A stretch of DNA of 64,000 nt from Marinococcus halophilus (GTDB lineage Bacteria; Bacillota; Bacilli; Bacillales; Marinococcaceae): assembly GCF_002265875.1 (NCBI RefSeq), contig NZ_NPFA01000009.1, forward strand, positions 88,618-152,617, read 5' to 3'. The notes below the pieces were generated by a model. That model saw only the letters and a program-made list of their open reading frames with translations. It was not told the DNA's origin and ran no database searches. Made by a program: the position numbers and the translations under genes. Of the stretch, positions 18,834 to 26,924 are shown one piece after another; positions within the stretch are counted from its first letter, which is position 1; each line of letters starts with the position of its first letter.

Positions 18834-19040
18834 TTATAAACGCCCTTCCGCTACAAAAGCTGTCACTTCTTTAATAGTCATTTCCCCGTCGCGGAGCTTA
18901 CGCACGGCTTCGATGTCTTTTTCTGAAAAAATAAACCCTTCAATTTCTGCAGAAACAATCGCGTTCTTAAGCTCCCTTTCTTCGGGCGTACCAGAAAAAT
19001 TGTACCTGTCGACTGCTGATAAACTGCTTTTCTCGTTCAT
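18834..19040 (-). CDS. Fic antitoxin (VbhA-like, SxxxE[G/N] motif)
   Basis: A 68-residue protein. Residues 30-35 read S-A-E-I-E-G, matching the [S/T]xxxE[G/N] inhibitory helix whose Glu blocks the ATP-binding Arg of Fic enzymes. The ATG at 19040 is chosen for its GGGGGCAGAGGG site; the open frame extends further upstream without a good start. Its stop is one base from the fic ATG, so translation is probably coupled. Upstream lies a perfect 14-bp palindrome that could serve autoregulation or the neighbouring dioxygenase. Confidence 0.85.
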   Translation of the reverse strand: MNEKSSLSAVDRYNFSGTPEERELKNAIVSAEIEGFIFSEKDIEAVRKLRDGEMTIKEVTAFVAEGRL

Positions 19041-19160
19041 CCCTCTGCCCCCTTGCCTGTAATAAAAGTGTTTTTGTTTTCTTCTCGTTCCCCCCCCACT
19101 CTCTCCTGCCCGGGATAAAAGAAACTCTTTATTATACCTTTTGCAGAAATGGTGCTCATT

Positions 19161-19195
19161 AGTATCATTTAGGGTACTATACCACTTTAAAGTGG
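19161..19195. promoter_or_regulatory. two inverted repeats between the Fic antitoxin and the CatE-like gene
   Basis: A perfect palindrome CCACTTTAAAGTGG at 19182-19195 and an imperfect one, AGTATC / GGTACT, at 19161-19178, sit in the 240-bp divergent gap. Palindromes of this size usually bind dimeric repressors. Which of the two flanking genes they serve is not shown by the sequence. Confidence 0.4.
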
Positions 19196-19280
19196 GCACT
19201 TCCATTCCCACCCTTCTTCCCAGTATGATGAAACTGAGACCTACTTTCGTTCTATCCTAAAAATTAAAGGAGAATGCAGC

Positions 19281-20189
19281 ATGACTAATGTAATTGATAC
19301 CGATTTTTCTCTCGGGCCCGTGCAGCTTAGAGTACAGAATATCGACCGGGCAGCTGCCTATTATGAGCATGTAATCGGCCTAAGGTTACTCGGGCGTTCA
19401 TCTTCCGCTGCCGTGCTCGGCGTGCCATCGGATGGGCTCCCGCTCGTGATGCTGCGGAAAGTGGAAGGTTCCATTACCCCTCCGCGCACTTATGCCGGCC
19501 TGTATCACTTTGCTGTACTGCTTCCGGACCGCGCCTCCATGGGAGCTTTCATACACCATCTCCACGATGTGGGCGAACATTTCGGAGCTGCCGACCACAG
19601 TGTCAGTGAGGCCCTTTATCTGACTGATCCGGACGGCAACGGCATCGAGGTTTATCGTGACCGGGCACGGGAGGAATGGAAATATGATGCTGACGGGTTC
19701 GTGCACATGACGGTAGACCCCCTGCACGAACATCAGCTGCTCCAGGAGGGAGAAGGGATAAAGTGGCACGGAGTTCCATCCGGCACGAAAATGGGCCATG
19801 TTCATCTGCACGTCCACGACATGGAAGAGGCTTATCATTTTTATGTTAACGGGCTTGGATTTGAATTAACTGCTGATCCGAAGAAATTTCCTGCTTTTTT
19901 TATAGCCGCCGGCGGCTATCACCATCACATTGGGCTCAACCCATGGGCCGGAAGACAGGCCCCTAAAGCTTCCATACAAAACACGGGACTTGACATGTAC
20001 ACGATTATGCTTTCCTCTGCCCCCGCTCTCGAACCCGTCGCCGAACGGTTGGAAGCAGCCGGCTATTCATTTCACCGCGAAGAAAATGCTTTTTATGTCA
20101 ACGATCCCTCAGGTATTGTCATCTGCGTAACCGCAAATTCTCCGGATACTGTCCTGCCTGCTGAACAGATGAGCCGGCTGGCTGAATAA
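19281..20189 (+). CDS. catE: VOC-family ring-cleavage dioxygenase, CatE-like (catechol 2,3-dioxygenase)
   Basis: A 302-residue protein with two vicinal-oxygen-chelate modules: the first at about 7-125 (LRVQNIDRAAAYYEHVIGL) and the second at about 168-285 (VHLHVHDMEEAYHFYVNGLGF). Candidate iron ligands are His in GHVHLHVHD and His in the HHHIGLNPW segment. Length and layout match B. subtilis CatE, which opens catechol rings and protects against quinone stress. ATG follows AAAGGAGAA. A second, unrelated-subfamily dioxygenase (MhqO-like) lies 13 kb downstream, so this genome region has two catechol-handling enzymes. A terminator follows. Confidence 0.78.
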   Translation: MTNVIDTDFSLGPVQLRVQNIDRAAAYYEHVIGLRLLGRSSSAAVLGVPSDGLPLVMLRKVEGSITPPRTYAGLYHFAVLLPDRASMGAFIHHLHDVGEHFGAADHSVSEALYLTDPDGNGIEVYRDRAREEWKYDADGFVHMTVDPLHEHQLLQEGEGIKWHGVPSGTKMGHVHLHVHDMEEAYHFYVNGLGFELTADPKKFPAFFIAAGGYHHHIGLNPWAGRQAPKASIQNTGLDMYTIMLSSAPALEPVAERLEAAGYSFHREENAFYVNDPSGIVICVTANSPDTVLPAEQMSRLAE

Positions 20190-20252
20190 AAGTTTAATTC
20201 ACATAATTATTTAGATTTTAAATAAGATAATTGGAAGAAATAAAACTCATAC

Positions 20253-20292
20253 AAATCCGGACTCTATTCGATTGGAAAGAGTCTGGATTTTT
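20253..20292 (+). terminator. terminator after the CatE-like gene
   Basis: A 12-base stem pairing AATCCGGACTCT with AGAGTCTGGATT, then T5. It lies 65 bases after the stop codon. Confidence 0.8.
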
Positions 20293-20359
20293 GTATTGCC
20301 GCTGCTTATACAGGAAAACATGGACAGAAAGAAATACAGCTGATATGATAAGTATTGAT

Positions 20360-20374
20360 TGATAATGATTATCA
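20360..20374 (+). promoter_or_regulatory. perfect 7-1-7 Fur box
   Basis: The 15-mer TGATAATGATTATCA is an exact 7-1-7 inverted repeat identical to the B. subtilis Fur core consensus. It lies 39 bp before the ATG of the first siderophore permease gene, where it would overlap the promoter and repress the operon in iron-replete cells. PerR and Zur boxes look similar, but the transport genes downstream favour Fur. Confidence 0.92.
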
Positions 20375-20412
20375 CTACAGAATGATTTTTTAGTGCTGAA
20401 AGAGGATATAAC

Positions 20413-21453
20413 ATGCGTCAACAAACAGAACCGTCCACCTATAAAGACGATATTACTTCACGTCCTATAACAGCTGTTCTAATGTTTATTATCGGCCTTC
20501 CTATACTGGGCTTTATATTTTTACTTTCAATTTCTGTAGGCGCAGCAGATGTGGAGCTTGGGACTGTTTGGAACGCCTTGTTTCATTACGACGCTTCCAT
20601 AAATGACCATGTTGTTATACGCGAGCTGCGTCTCCCCAGAGCTATTGCAGATGTTATTGTTGGTGCCTGCTTTGCCGTAGCCGGCGCTATTATGCAGGGA
20701 ATGACAAGAAATCCTCTGGCAGAATCCGGGATTCTCGGCATCAACGCAGGTTCGATTTTCATGGTAGCGATCTGCTTTGCATTTTTGCCGGGTCTTTCTT
20801 ATAATCTGTTGATTGTCTTTTCGTTTTTGGGAGCGGCAATCAGCATGGGGCTGATCTTTGGCATCGCCTCACTTTCGCGCATCGGCTTAACTCCGCTTCG
20901 CATGGTGCTTGCCGGGGCCGCAATCAATGCTCTGTTTACTGCGCTAAGCGAAGGTATCGCCATTCACTTTGATCTCAGCCAGGACATTGCCTTTTGGTAT
21001 GCCGGCGGGCTTTCCGGCGTCCGGTGGGAGCAGCTGCTCCCCGCCCTGCCATGGATGGGAGGGGCGCTTTTGTTTGCGGTCGCCCTTTCGCGGTCCGTTA
21101 CTATTTTAAGCCTTGGGGACGACATTGCTTCAGGACTGGGGCAGCGTGTTGGCTTGATTAAATTACTCTGCACGCTTGCCGTTCTGTTTCTCGCCGGTAT
21201 TGCAGTCTCTATTGCCGGTCCCATCGGATTTGTCGGCCTGGTTATCCCTCACGTCGTCCGTTTTTTTGTAGGGGTCGACTACAGGGCTATCATTCCGTGC
21301 TCCATTGTGACAGGCGGCATTTTCATGTCGCTTGCCGATATCGGCGCCCGGATCATTAATCCGCCATATGAAACCCCTCTCGGCTCTCTTTTTGCTCTTA
21401 TCGGCGTACCATTCTTTTTATACATCGCCCGCCGCGAGAGGAGGGAGCTCTAA
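20413..21453 (+). CDS. iron-siderophore ABC transporter permease (FecCD family, YfiZ-like)
   Basis: A 346-residue integral membrane protein with about nine or ten helices. The FecCD features LRLPRAIADVIVGACFAVAGAIMQGMTRNPLAESGILGINAG begin near residue 76, and the GPIGFVGLVIPHVVRFFVG segment near 275 is the coupling region that contacts the ATPase. It pairs with the next gene as a heterodimeric permease. The operon is preceded by a perfect Fur box. No substrate-binding lipoprotein gene is in this cluster, so a binding protein must be encoded elsewhere. Confidence 0.92.
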   Translation: MRQQTEPSTYKDDITSRPITAVLMFIIGLPILGFIFLLSISVGAADVELGTVWNALFHYDASINDHVVIRELRLPRAIADVIVGACFAVAGAIMQGMTRNPLAESGILGINAGSIFMVAICFAFLPGLSYNLLIVFSFLGAAISMGLIFGIASLSRIGLTPLRMVLAGAAINALFTALSEGIAIHFDLSQDIAFWYAGGLSGVRWEQLLPALPWMGGALLFAVALSRSVTILSLGDDIASGLGQRVGLIKLLCTLAVLFLAGIAVSIAGPIGFVGLVIPHVVRFFVGVDYRAIIPCSIVTGGIFMSLADIGARIINPPYETPLGSLFALIGVPFFLYIARRERREL

Positions 21454-22488
21454 ATGCATTCTATATTTTCAGGCGAGTGGGAACGCAAGCGCCGCAGACG
21501 GCGCATTTTCGTGTTCAGTTCGCTTGCTGTTCTAATATTTACCGTGCTGCTGTTCAGCATGAATTCCGGAGTAACCCCGTTAGGGCCGCTCGAAGTATTA
21601 AAGACGCTGTTTGGGTTCGGCAACAGTAACCAAAGTCTCGTGTTATTTCAATTCCGCCTCCCCCGGATTGTTATCGCGCTGCTTGTCGGCGCCGCTCTAG
21701 CCGTTTCGGGATGCGTACTGCAGGGAATTTCCCGTAACAGCCTGGCGGACCCGGGCATTCTCGGTATTACTACCGGGGCAGGATTATTCGTTGTTTTGTA
21801 TATTTCATTTTTCAGTACTGTTAGTGCCGCTTCTCCGTATCTGCTGCCGGTATTCGCACTCATTGGCGGGCTGCTTGCTGCAGCGCTAATTTATATTCTT
21901 GCTTATGACCGGCAGCTCGGGCTTGTGCCAATGAGAATGATACTGACCGGCATTGCAGTAGCCGCCGGGCTTAATGCCCTAATGACCGTCCTGATGCTGC
22001 GTCTGCAGCCGGAGCAGTTTGACTTTGTGGCTATATGGCTGGCGGGAAGAATCTACGGTTCCACCTGGCCTTATGTATATTCGTTTCTTCCCTGGTTTAT
22101 TATTTTGTCGGTTTTTATTTATTACCGGTGGCGGGCTCTCGATACGCTTACATTCGGCGAACAGATGGCGAAGGGGCTTGGCCTTCGGGTGGAAAAAGAA
22201 CGCCTTCTGCTCACCTTCGCCTCTGTAGCGCTTGCAGCCTCGGCAGTTTCTATCAGCGGCGGCATCGGCTTTGTCGGGCTGATTGCTCCACATATAGCAC
22301 GGAGACTGGTCGGCCCCAACCATGCGCTGGCCCTGCCTGCTTCAGCCCTCCTGGGAGGGCTTCTGCTCCTGTTTGCAGACACGCTCGGCCGGACTATTAT
22401 TCAACCGTCAGAGATTCACGCGGGAATTGTTGTGGCCGTTATCGGCGCTCCTTATTTTCTATACCTGCTTGCCAGAAGCAATGTCTAA
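21454..22488 (+). CDS. iron-siderophore ABC transporter permease (FecCD family, YfhA-like)
   Basis: A 344-residue second FecCD permease, starting immediately after the stop of the first. It shows FRLPRIVIALLVGAALAVSGCVLQGISRNSLADPGILGITTGAG (about 66) and the coupling region GGIGFVGLIAPHIARRLVG (about 281). GAGAGGAGGGAG precedes the ATG inside the previous gene, indicating translational coupling. Together with its partner it resembles the YfiZ-YfhA pair for hydroxamate/citrate-type siderophores; the exact ligand is not readable. Confidence 0.92.
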   Translation: MHSIFSGEWERKRRRRRIFVFSSLAVLIFTVLLFSMNSGVTPLGPLEVLKTLFGFGNSNQSLVLFQFRLPRIVIALLVGAALAVSGCVLQGISRNSLADPGILGITTGAGLFVVLYISFFSTVSAASPYLLPVFALIGGLLAAALIYILAYDRQLGLVPMRMILTGIAVAAGLNALMTVLMLRLQPEQFDFVAIWLAGRIYGSTWPYVYSFLPWFIILSVFIYYRWRALDTLTFGEQMAKGLGLRVEKERLLLTFASVALAASAVSISGGIGFVGLIAPHIARRLVGPNHALALPASALLGGLLLLFADTLGRTIIQPSEIHAGIVVAVIGAPYFLYLLARSNV

Positions 22489-22517
22489 CTTTATCACCCT
22501 GAAAGGATGTTTATGCG

Positions 22518-23327
22518 ATGATCGAAACAGATCAACTCCATATTGGTTATGATCAGCAGACAATCGTAAACGATTTAAATATTGAGATTCATTCTGGTAA
22601 AATTACCGCGCTTGTCGGCGCGAACGGTTCCGGAAAGTCTACCATTTTAAAAGCTCTGTCACGACTGATGAAGCCTTCAAAAGGCGTCGTTTACTTAAAC
22701 GGCAGCTCTATTCACAGCCAAAAAACAAAGGAGCTTGCCAAGCAGATGGCCATTCTTCCCCAAAATCCAGAAGCGCCTCAGGGTTTAACTGTTACGGAGC
22801 TTGTAACATATGGACGTGCTCCCCATCAGCGTGGCTTTGGCTCGTTAAAAGCCCACGACAAAGAAATGATTGGCTGGGCCATCGAAATTACTGGCATGCG
22901 GGAGTTTGCCAATCGCCCGATTGACCATTTATCCGGCGGGCAACGCCAGCGGGCGTGGATTGCCATGGCACTGGCACAGGAAACCGAGACCCTATTTTTG
23001 GATGAGCCCACGACTTTTCTTGATATGGCCCATCAGATGGAAGTGCTGAACATCCTTGAAAAACTGAACGTACAGGAGCACCGGACGATCGTAATGGTCG
23101 TGCACGACCTGAATCATGCCAGCCGCTATGCCCATCATATTGTTGCCATTAAACATGGCAACGTCGTAAAAACGGGTACTCCCCACGAAGTGATGGAAGC
23201 AGGCATTATTGAAAAAGTATTTGGCATTAAAAGCGATATTATTAAAGACCCCCGTTCGGGCATGCCTCTCTGCCTACCGTATAATCTTTGTGAAGAGCAG
23301 GCCGCTTCTCCAATATTTGGATCTTAA
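22518..23327 (+). CDS. iron-siderophore ABC transporter ATPase (YusV/FecE-like)
   Basis: A 269-residue ABC ATPase. Walker A is GANGSGKST (about 34-42), the Q-loop lies in LPQNPEAP, the signature is LSGGQRQRAW (about 139), Walker B is TLFLDEPTTFLD and the switch His is in VVHDLNHA. It energises the two upstream permeases and completes the three-gene Fur-controlled importer minus its binding protein. A good SD precedes ATG. Confidence 0.93.
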   Translation: MIETDQLHIGYDQQTIVNDLNIEIHSGKITALVGANGSGKSTILKALSRLMKPSKGVVYLNGSSIHSQKTKELAKQMAILPQNPEAPQGLTVTELVTYGRAPHQRGFGSLKAHDKEMIGWAIEITGMREFANRPIDHLSGGQRQRAWIAMALAQETETLFLDEPTTFLDMAHQMEVLNILEKLNVQEHRTIVMVVHDLNHASRYAHHIVAIKHGNVVKTGTPHEVMEAGIIEKVFGIKSDIIKDPRSGMPLCLPYNLCEEQAASPIFGS

Positions 23328-23359
23328 AAAGAGAGCCGCATCATGCGCGGCTCTCTTTT
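23326..23359. terminator. bidirectional terminator
   Basis: A 13-base stem AAAAGAGAGCCGC / GCGGCTCTCTTTT with A- and T-rich flanks on both strands. It serves the siderophore operon on the plus strand and the acetyltransferase gene on the minus strand. Confidence 0.88.
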
Positions 23360-23360
23360 G

Positions 23361-23834
23361 CTATAACCATTTTCTTAAATGCCATTCATCACGGATGGTT
23401 ATTCCGTTTACTCCAACGAGCGGAATAGACGGTTTATCCTCTCTTGCTTTTCTGGCAGCATCCACGTGCACGCTCGCCAGCTGAAAGCCCCGGCGCCGGT
23501 AAAAACGCAGAGCATATTCATTTTCGTTAGTAATTACAACCCGCAGGTCTTCTACTCCTTTCTTTTTCAAATATTCTTCTGTATGCATAAGCAAGTGACT
23601 AGCATACCCTTGTTTTTCAATTATGCTGTCCAGAGATACAATTAAGCCGATGCTGCCTTCGTATGTATAAGTAACCGCCGCAGTAATTACACCATCCTCC
23701 TGGATACAAAATCCTTCAAGCTCCGGCAATACATACGTCTGGTTATTAACATGCATCTCATTTGTGTCCCAGCAGGTGGCAAAGAAATCTTTTTTCTTCT
23801 GCCAGCCAATTTCTTTCATTGGTTGAATATTCAA
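23361..23834 (-). CDS. GNAT-family N-acetyltransferase
   Basis: A 157-residue protein with a GNAT fold. The acetyl-CoA loop region lies around KQGYASHLLMHTEEYLKKKGV (about 73-93), and the late NEYALRFYRRRGFQLASVHVD strand (about 105-125) is typical. It overlaps the phosphotransferase gene upstream by four bases, so both are one unit. Substrate unknown. Confidence 0.8.
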   Translation of the reverse strand: MNIQPMKEIGWQKKKDFFATCWDTNEMHVNNQTYVLPELEGFCIQEDGVITAAVTYTYEGSIGLIVSLDSIIEKQGYASHLLMHTEEYLKKKGVEDLRVVITNENEYALRFYRRRGFQLASVHVDAARKAREDKPSIPLVGVNGITIRDEWHLRKWL

Positions 23835-24679
23835 AGCGGTCCCCCCTTTTCCCAGCTACTGTGCAAAGTCCATTCGAGCCTTTTTATCCACCTGCGCTGA
23901 ATAGCTTTTGGAGAATGTTTTACTCTGCCGAGCGCCCGGTAAATCACCACAAGACTATAAGCTTTAATATTAGCGTCCGTAATTTCCACCGGACGGATGC
24001 TTCCATAGGCCTTCAAAAAGATACGGCGGAGTTCATGGTACTTTTTTGGGGCATGAAAAGCTGCGTTCCACAACGCCCAGCTAATGTCTACCATTGGATC
24101 ATTCCACCCTGCCCATTCCCAATCAATCAGGATTATATTTCCTTTTTTATTCAGAATTACGTTATGCGGGCCGGCGTCACCGTGAATAAATGTCGTTCCC
24201 ACCGGCGTACGCGCCTCCCAAATATCTACAGCCTTATCGTGCATTTCCTCCGGCACAAAAGTCTCTCTTCCCCGACGAAGAGGCGCTGCATTCCGGTCAT
24301 ATTCCCGAATATTTCCCGGCCGGCTGTGTACTTTCGAAGCAAGCGTGACAGCAAGTTTTTTATAAGCTTCGGACCAGTAGGATGATTGCGAATTCAATTG
24401 GGAAACATTTTCTCCCTCATGATAGCTTTGCATAAACGAAAAATAATCACCGAGCTGCAAACGGCCGGCTGGTGCCGGCAAGAAGGAAGAACCACGCAGC
24501 TCTTCAAGCACCTCGTACTCCCGGCGCAGATAGCCGCTTCTCCCCTTTTCAATTTTCAATACGCGCTGGCCAGACGGTTGGGTGATTAAAAAAGTATGAT
24601 GGCTAAATCCTCCCGTTAATCGCACGCTTGTAAACGGCCCAATGATTTTTTCCCATTCTTTTTTGACATCTATCAGCAT
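23831..24679 (-). CDS. aminoglycoside/choline-type phosphotransferase family protein
   Basis: A 282-residue APH-family kinase. The catalytic loop is FIHGDAGPHNVIL (about 168), followed by ILIDWEWAGW with the metal-binding Asp (about 188). The N-lobe lacks a clear glycine loop beyond LTGGFSHHTFLI. Family members phosphorylate small molecules such as aminoglycosides, choline, homoserine or methylthioribose; nothing here selects one. It is coupled to the GNAT gene, an arrangement also seen with modifying enzymes for small amines, but resistance should not be assumed. Confidence 0.78.
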   Translation of the reverse strand: MLIDVKKEWEKIIGPFTSVRLTGGFSHHTFLITQPSGQRVLKIEKGRSGYLRREYEVLEELRGSSFLPAPAGRLQLGDYFSFMQSYHEGENVSQLNSQSSYWSEAYKKLAVTLASKVHSRPGNIREYDRNAAPLRRGRETFVPEEMHDKAVDIWEARTPVGTTFIHGDAGPHNVILNKKGNIILIDWEWAGWNDPMVDISWALWNAAFHAPKKYHELRRIFLKAYGSIRPVEITDANIKAYSLVVIYRALGRVKHSPKAIQRRWIKRLEWTLHSSWEKGGPL

Positions 24680-24767
24680 CTTCCATCTTCCATTCTGTTT
24701 CTATGTGTTCTGCTCTGTTCTTTCCCGTTTGGGCTCTTTCGGAACCTGTTTTTTGGCAGGTTAGGTC

Positions 24768-24797
24768 AAAAAAGAACCCGGGACCGTCTCCCGGATT
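24768..24797 (-). terminator. terminator of the first 102-aa gene
   Basis: ATCCGGGA / TCCCGGGT stem with a five-base loop. On the minus strand it is followed by a T-rich run (TCTTTTTT). Confidence 0.82.
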
Positions 24798-24804
24798 CCA
24801 CTGT

Positions 24805-25113
24805 TTAGCTGCCTACAAGCTTTAATGCTTCTTCACCCTTAATACTGACACTTACTTTCCCGTCGCTTTTTAACACTCTGGTAATGTTTGCTTTGCCCAC
24901 CCGTGCACTGTTTCGTTCGGTGTAAAAAATCATGCTGCGCACATCACAGTTTTCGTGCATTTCTTCAAACAGCCCGATATGATGCGGATTCTCGAGTTCT
25001 ACATACCATACTTCTGCCGGTTCATAATCATATACCGTTAAAAGTCCTTTATCGAACGTCAATGGTGTGTGCGAATGTTCAAACTTCAGTCTCGTCAAGC
25101 GATACTCTTTCAC
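24805..25113 (-). CDS. hypothetical protein, 102 aa, paralogue A
   Basis: A small soluble protein I do not recognise. It starts M-K-E-Y-R-L-T and has alternating short hydrophobic stretches suggesting a beta-rich fold. It is exactly as long as the gene 187 bp upstream and aligns with it end to end (EYRLT, a LTVY block, WY.E.E, SAR.G.A.ITR, and G.V..S.KGE..L.LVG near the C-terminus). The pair is therefore a tandem duplication that has diverged strongly. It has its own strong terminator. No signal peptide or membrane segment. Confidence 0.7.
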   Translation of the reverse strand: MKEYRLTRLKFEHSHTPLTFDKGLLTVYDYEPAEVWYVELENPHHIGLFEEMHENCDVRSMIFYTERNSARVGKANITRVLKSDGKVSVSIKGEEALKLVGS

Positions 25114-25214
25114 CGGTAACGCCCCCCCTTAATGAGATCTAAAGACTTCCAAGCCGGTTCTGTATTTTATTTTTCCTAATACTTTTCCCTATTTTCACAC
25201 ATTTTAAAAGTAAT

Positions 25215-25228
25215 TTAAAGCGCTTGCA
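25215..25228 (+). promoter_or_regulatory. possible catabolite-responsive element (cre)
   Basis: TTAAAGCGCTTGCA matches the cre consensus TGWAARCGNTWNCW at 13 of 14 positions (T instead of G at position 2). It lies about 100 bp upstream of the 102-aa paralogue A and downstream of paralogue B, so CcpA control of paralogue A is possible. A single mismatching site without expression data is weak evidence. Confidence 0.3.
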
Positions 25229-25300
25229 TTTTATTCGCTTGCTCTACGGGGGCATTAGCCAATCTAGACGCTCGTTCAGCTGCTGCAGATTTCCCTAATA

Positions 25301-25609
25301 CTATTTGGCCCCCACCAGACGCAGCTCTCCTTCTCCCTTAAAGCTCGCGCTGACTCCCGAGCTGCTTTCTGTTATTCTTGTAATTTTGGCATAACCGATT
25401 CTTGCACTGTGGCCATCTGTAAAAAACGTAACTTCCTCTTCCTGGTTACTTTTCTTCCATTCGTGAAATACTTCCACCTCGGATGGCTGTTCAATTTCTG
25501 CGTACCATAGGCTCGCTTCATCGTTATAAACGGTCAGAGAGCCGCGCGAAATACTGATCGTTTTTCCCGGGCTTTCGAGTTTTATTTTAGTCAGGCGATA
25601 TTCCTGCAT
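25301..25609 (-). CDS. hypothetical protein, 102 aa, paralogue B
   Basis: A small soluble protein, paralogue of the gene at 24805-25113. Shared residues run through the whole length: EYRLT near the start, S.GSLTVY / KGLLTVY near 25, WYAE.E / WYVELE near 37, a charged centre, HSARIGYAKITRI / NSARVGKANITRV near 70, and KGEGELRLVGA / KGEEALKLVGS at the end. The 187-bp gap to paralogue A holds a cre-like site, so the two copies may be separately regulated. Function unknown. Confidence 0.7.
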   Translation of the reverse strand: MQEYRLTKIKLESPGKTISISRGSLTVYNDEASLWYAEIEQPSEVEVFHEWKKSNQEEEVTFFTDGHSARIGYAKITRITESSSGVSASFKGEGELRLVGAK

Positions 25610-25821
25610 GAGGATAGGCCCCTTTCTGTGTTTATTTACAGTATTGTTTTATTTTATCGTATACAATAACAATATACAGGGTATATAAAATAGAGTGCTT
25701 TTCTCCTAAAAGCATTTTATTTTTTTACACACGACTGCGATAGTTCTCACTTTTTCTTCATGATATGCTTTATTCTCAGCAGCCTCAGCACTAAAATTAA
25801 CAGTTGACGCAGGTGATAATG

Positions 25822-26823
25822 ATGAATCAGCACTTTGAATGGGTCAATGTCGCTAAAGGACTCGGCATTATTCTCGTTGTCCTTGGCCATGCTCCCATTG
25901 ATGATATTTTGCGGCAGTATATTTTTGCCTTCCATATGCCTTTATTTTTTCTTTTATCCGGCGTGACCTTTAAAGGCAGCTATACAGATCTTCGGCCAGT
26001 TGATTTCGCCCGGAAAAAAGGTCGTTCACTGCTTATTCCGTATTTCTCTTTCTCCATTATTACATATGCCTTCTGGTTTTTCCTGGAGCGCCCTCTTCTG
26101 GGCAAAGATGACATCGACGCTGCTATCCCCGCTCTTGGCATTTTTTATTCTGCCGGAGACAACTATCTGCTTACCTATAACCCGGCTATCTGGTTTTTAA
26201 CCTGCCTGTTTGTGGTAGAAATCAGCTTTTATCTGCTTCTAAAATACGTGCCGTGGCATAGTGTCCGTATTGCAGGTATTGCCGCTATTGCAGTGGCAGG
26301 ATATTTTTCCACGCGCTGGTTTGACTCCATGCTTCCCTGGAGTATCCAAGTAGCTACCGTTGCCTTATTGTTTTTTGGCCTTGGATTTTTGTTAAAAGCC
26401 CGGACAAAAATATTTGAGTATGCCTTCGGCTGGGTGGCAGCTATCGCCTCTCTTGGCTTGATTTACCCGCTCATTCAATTTACGAACCGCATCGACATGC
26501 GTTCGGGAGAGTATGAATCTATCCCTATTTTCATATCTACTTCCCTGCTTGGTATCGCGGGCATTTTATTTTTGAGTTTTCGCTTGGAGGGGAAAAGCCG
26601 CATCCTCAGTTATTTAGGGCAGAATTCATTGATTATTTTCGCTCTTCATTTTATGATCTTTGCTATCATCCGGATTACGCTTCAGTACGGCTTTGGTATT
26701 GAAGGTAACCCTATGGAATTCACTTCCTTATGGGGAATTATGTTTACAGCAGCTACGCTTTTAATCAGCGTGCCATTTGTGTATTTCATCAAAAACAAAG
26801 CCCCGTTTCTTATCGGCAAGTAG
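25822..26823 (+). CDS. acyltransferase-3 family membrane protein (fucose 4-O-acetylase-like)
   Basis: A 333-residue integral membrane protein with about ten helices. The opening HFEWVNVAKGLGIILVVLGHAP contains the conserved His of acyltransferase-3 enzymes in the GHA motif near residue 22, and FAFHMPLFFLLSG follows near 36. Members O-acetylate sugars in surface polysaccharides. The start is ATG 25822 behind an AGGTGAT site, with an ATG three bases earlier as alternative. Which polysaccharide it modifies is unknown; no glycan genes are adjacent. Confidence 0.8.
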   Translation: MNQHFEWVNVAKGLGIILVVLGHAPIDDILRQYIFAFHMPLFFLLSGVTFKGSYTDLRPVDFARKKGRSLLIPYFSFSIITYAFWFFLERPLLGKDDIDAAIPALGIFYSAGDNYLLTYNPAIWFLTCLFVVEISFYLLLKYVPWHSVRIAGIAAIAVAGYFSTRWFDSMLPWSIQVATVALLFFGLGFLLKARTKIFEYAFGWVAAIASLGLIYPLIQFTNRIDMRSGEYESIPIFISTSLLGIAGILFLSFRLEGKSRILSYLGQNSLIIFALHFMIFAIIRITLQYGFGIEGNPMEFTSLWGIMFTAATLLISVPFVYFIKNKAPFLIGK

Positions 26824-26924
26824 GTATTCACTAACGTTTGTGCCGATAACTGTAAACAATCTGGCGCCTGTGTTAAGATGAAACGTATTGATTCCCACGA
26901 AGAAATATTAAGGAAGGTCGGTGC

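Noticed and set aside
23831..24679. Antibiotic-resistance phosphotransferase with a GNAT partner
   Set aside because: The APH fold is also used for many metabolites, and no close resemblance to a known resistance enzyme is visible.
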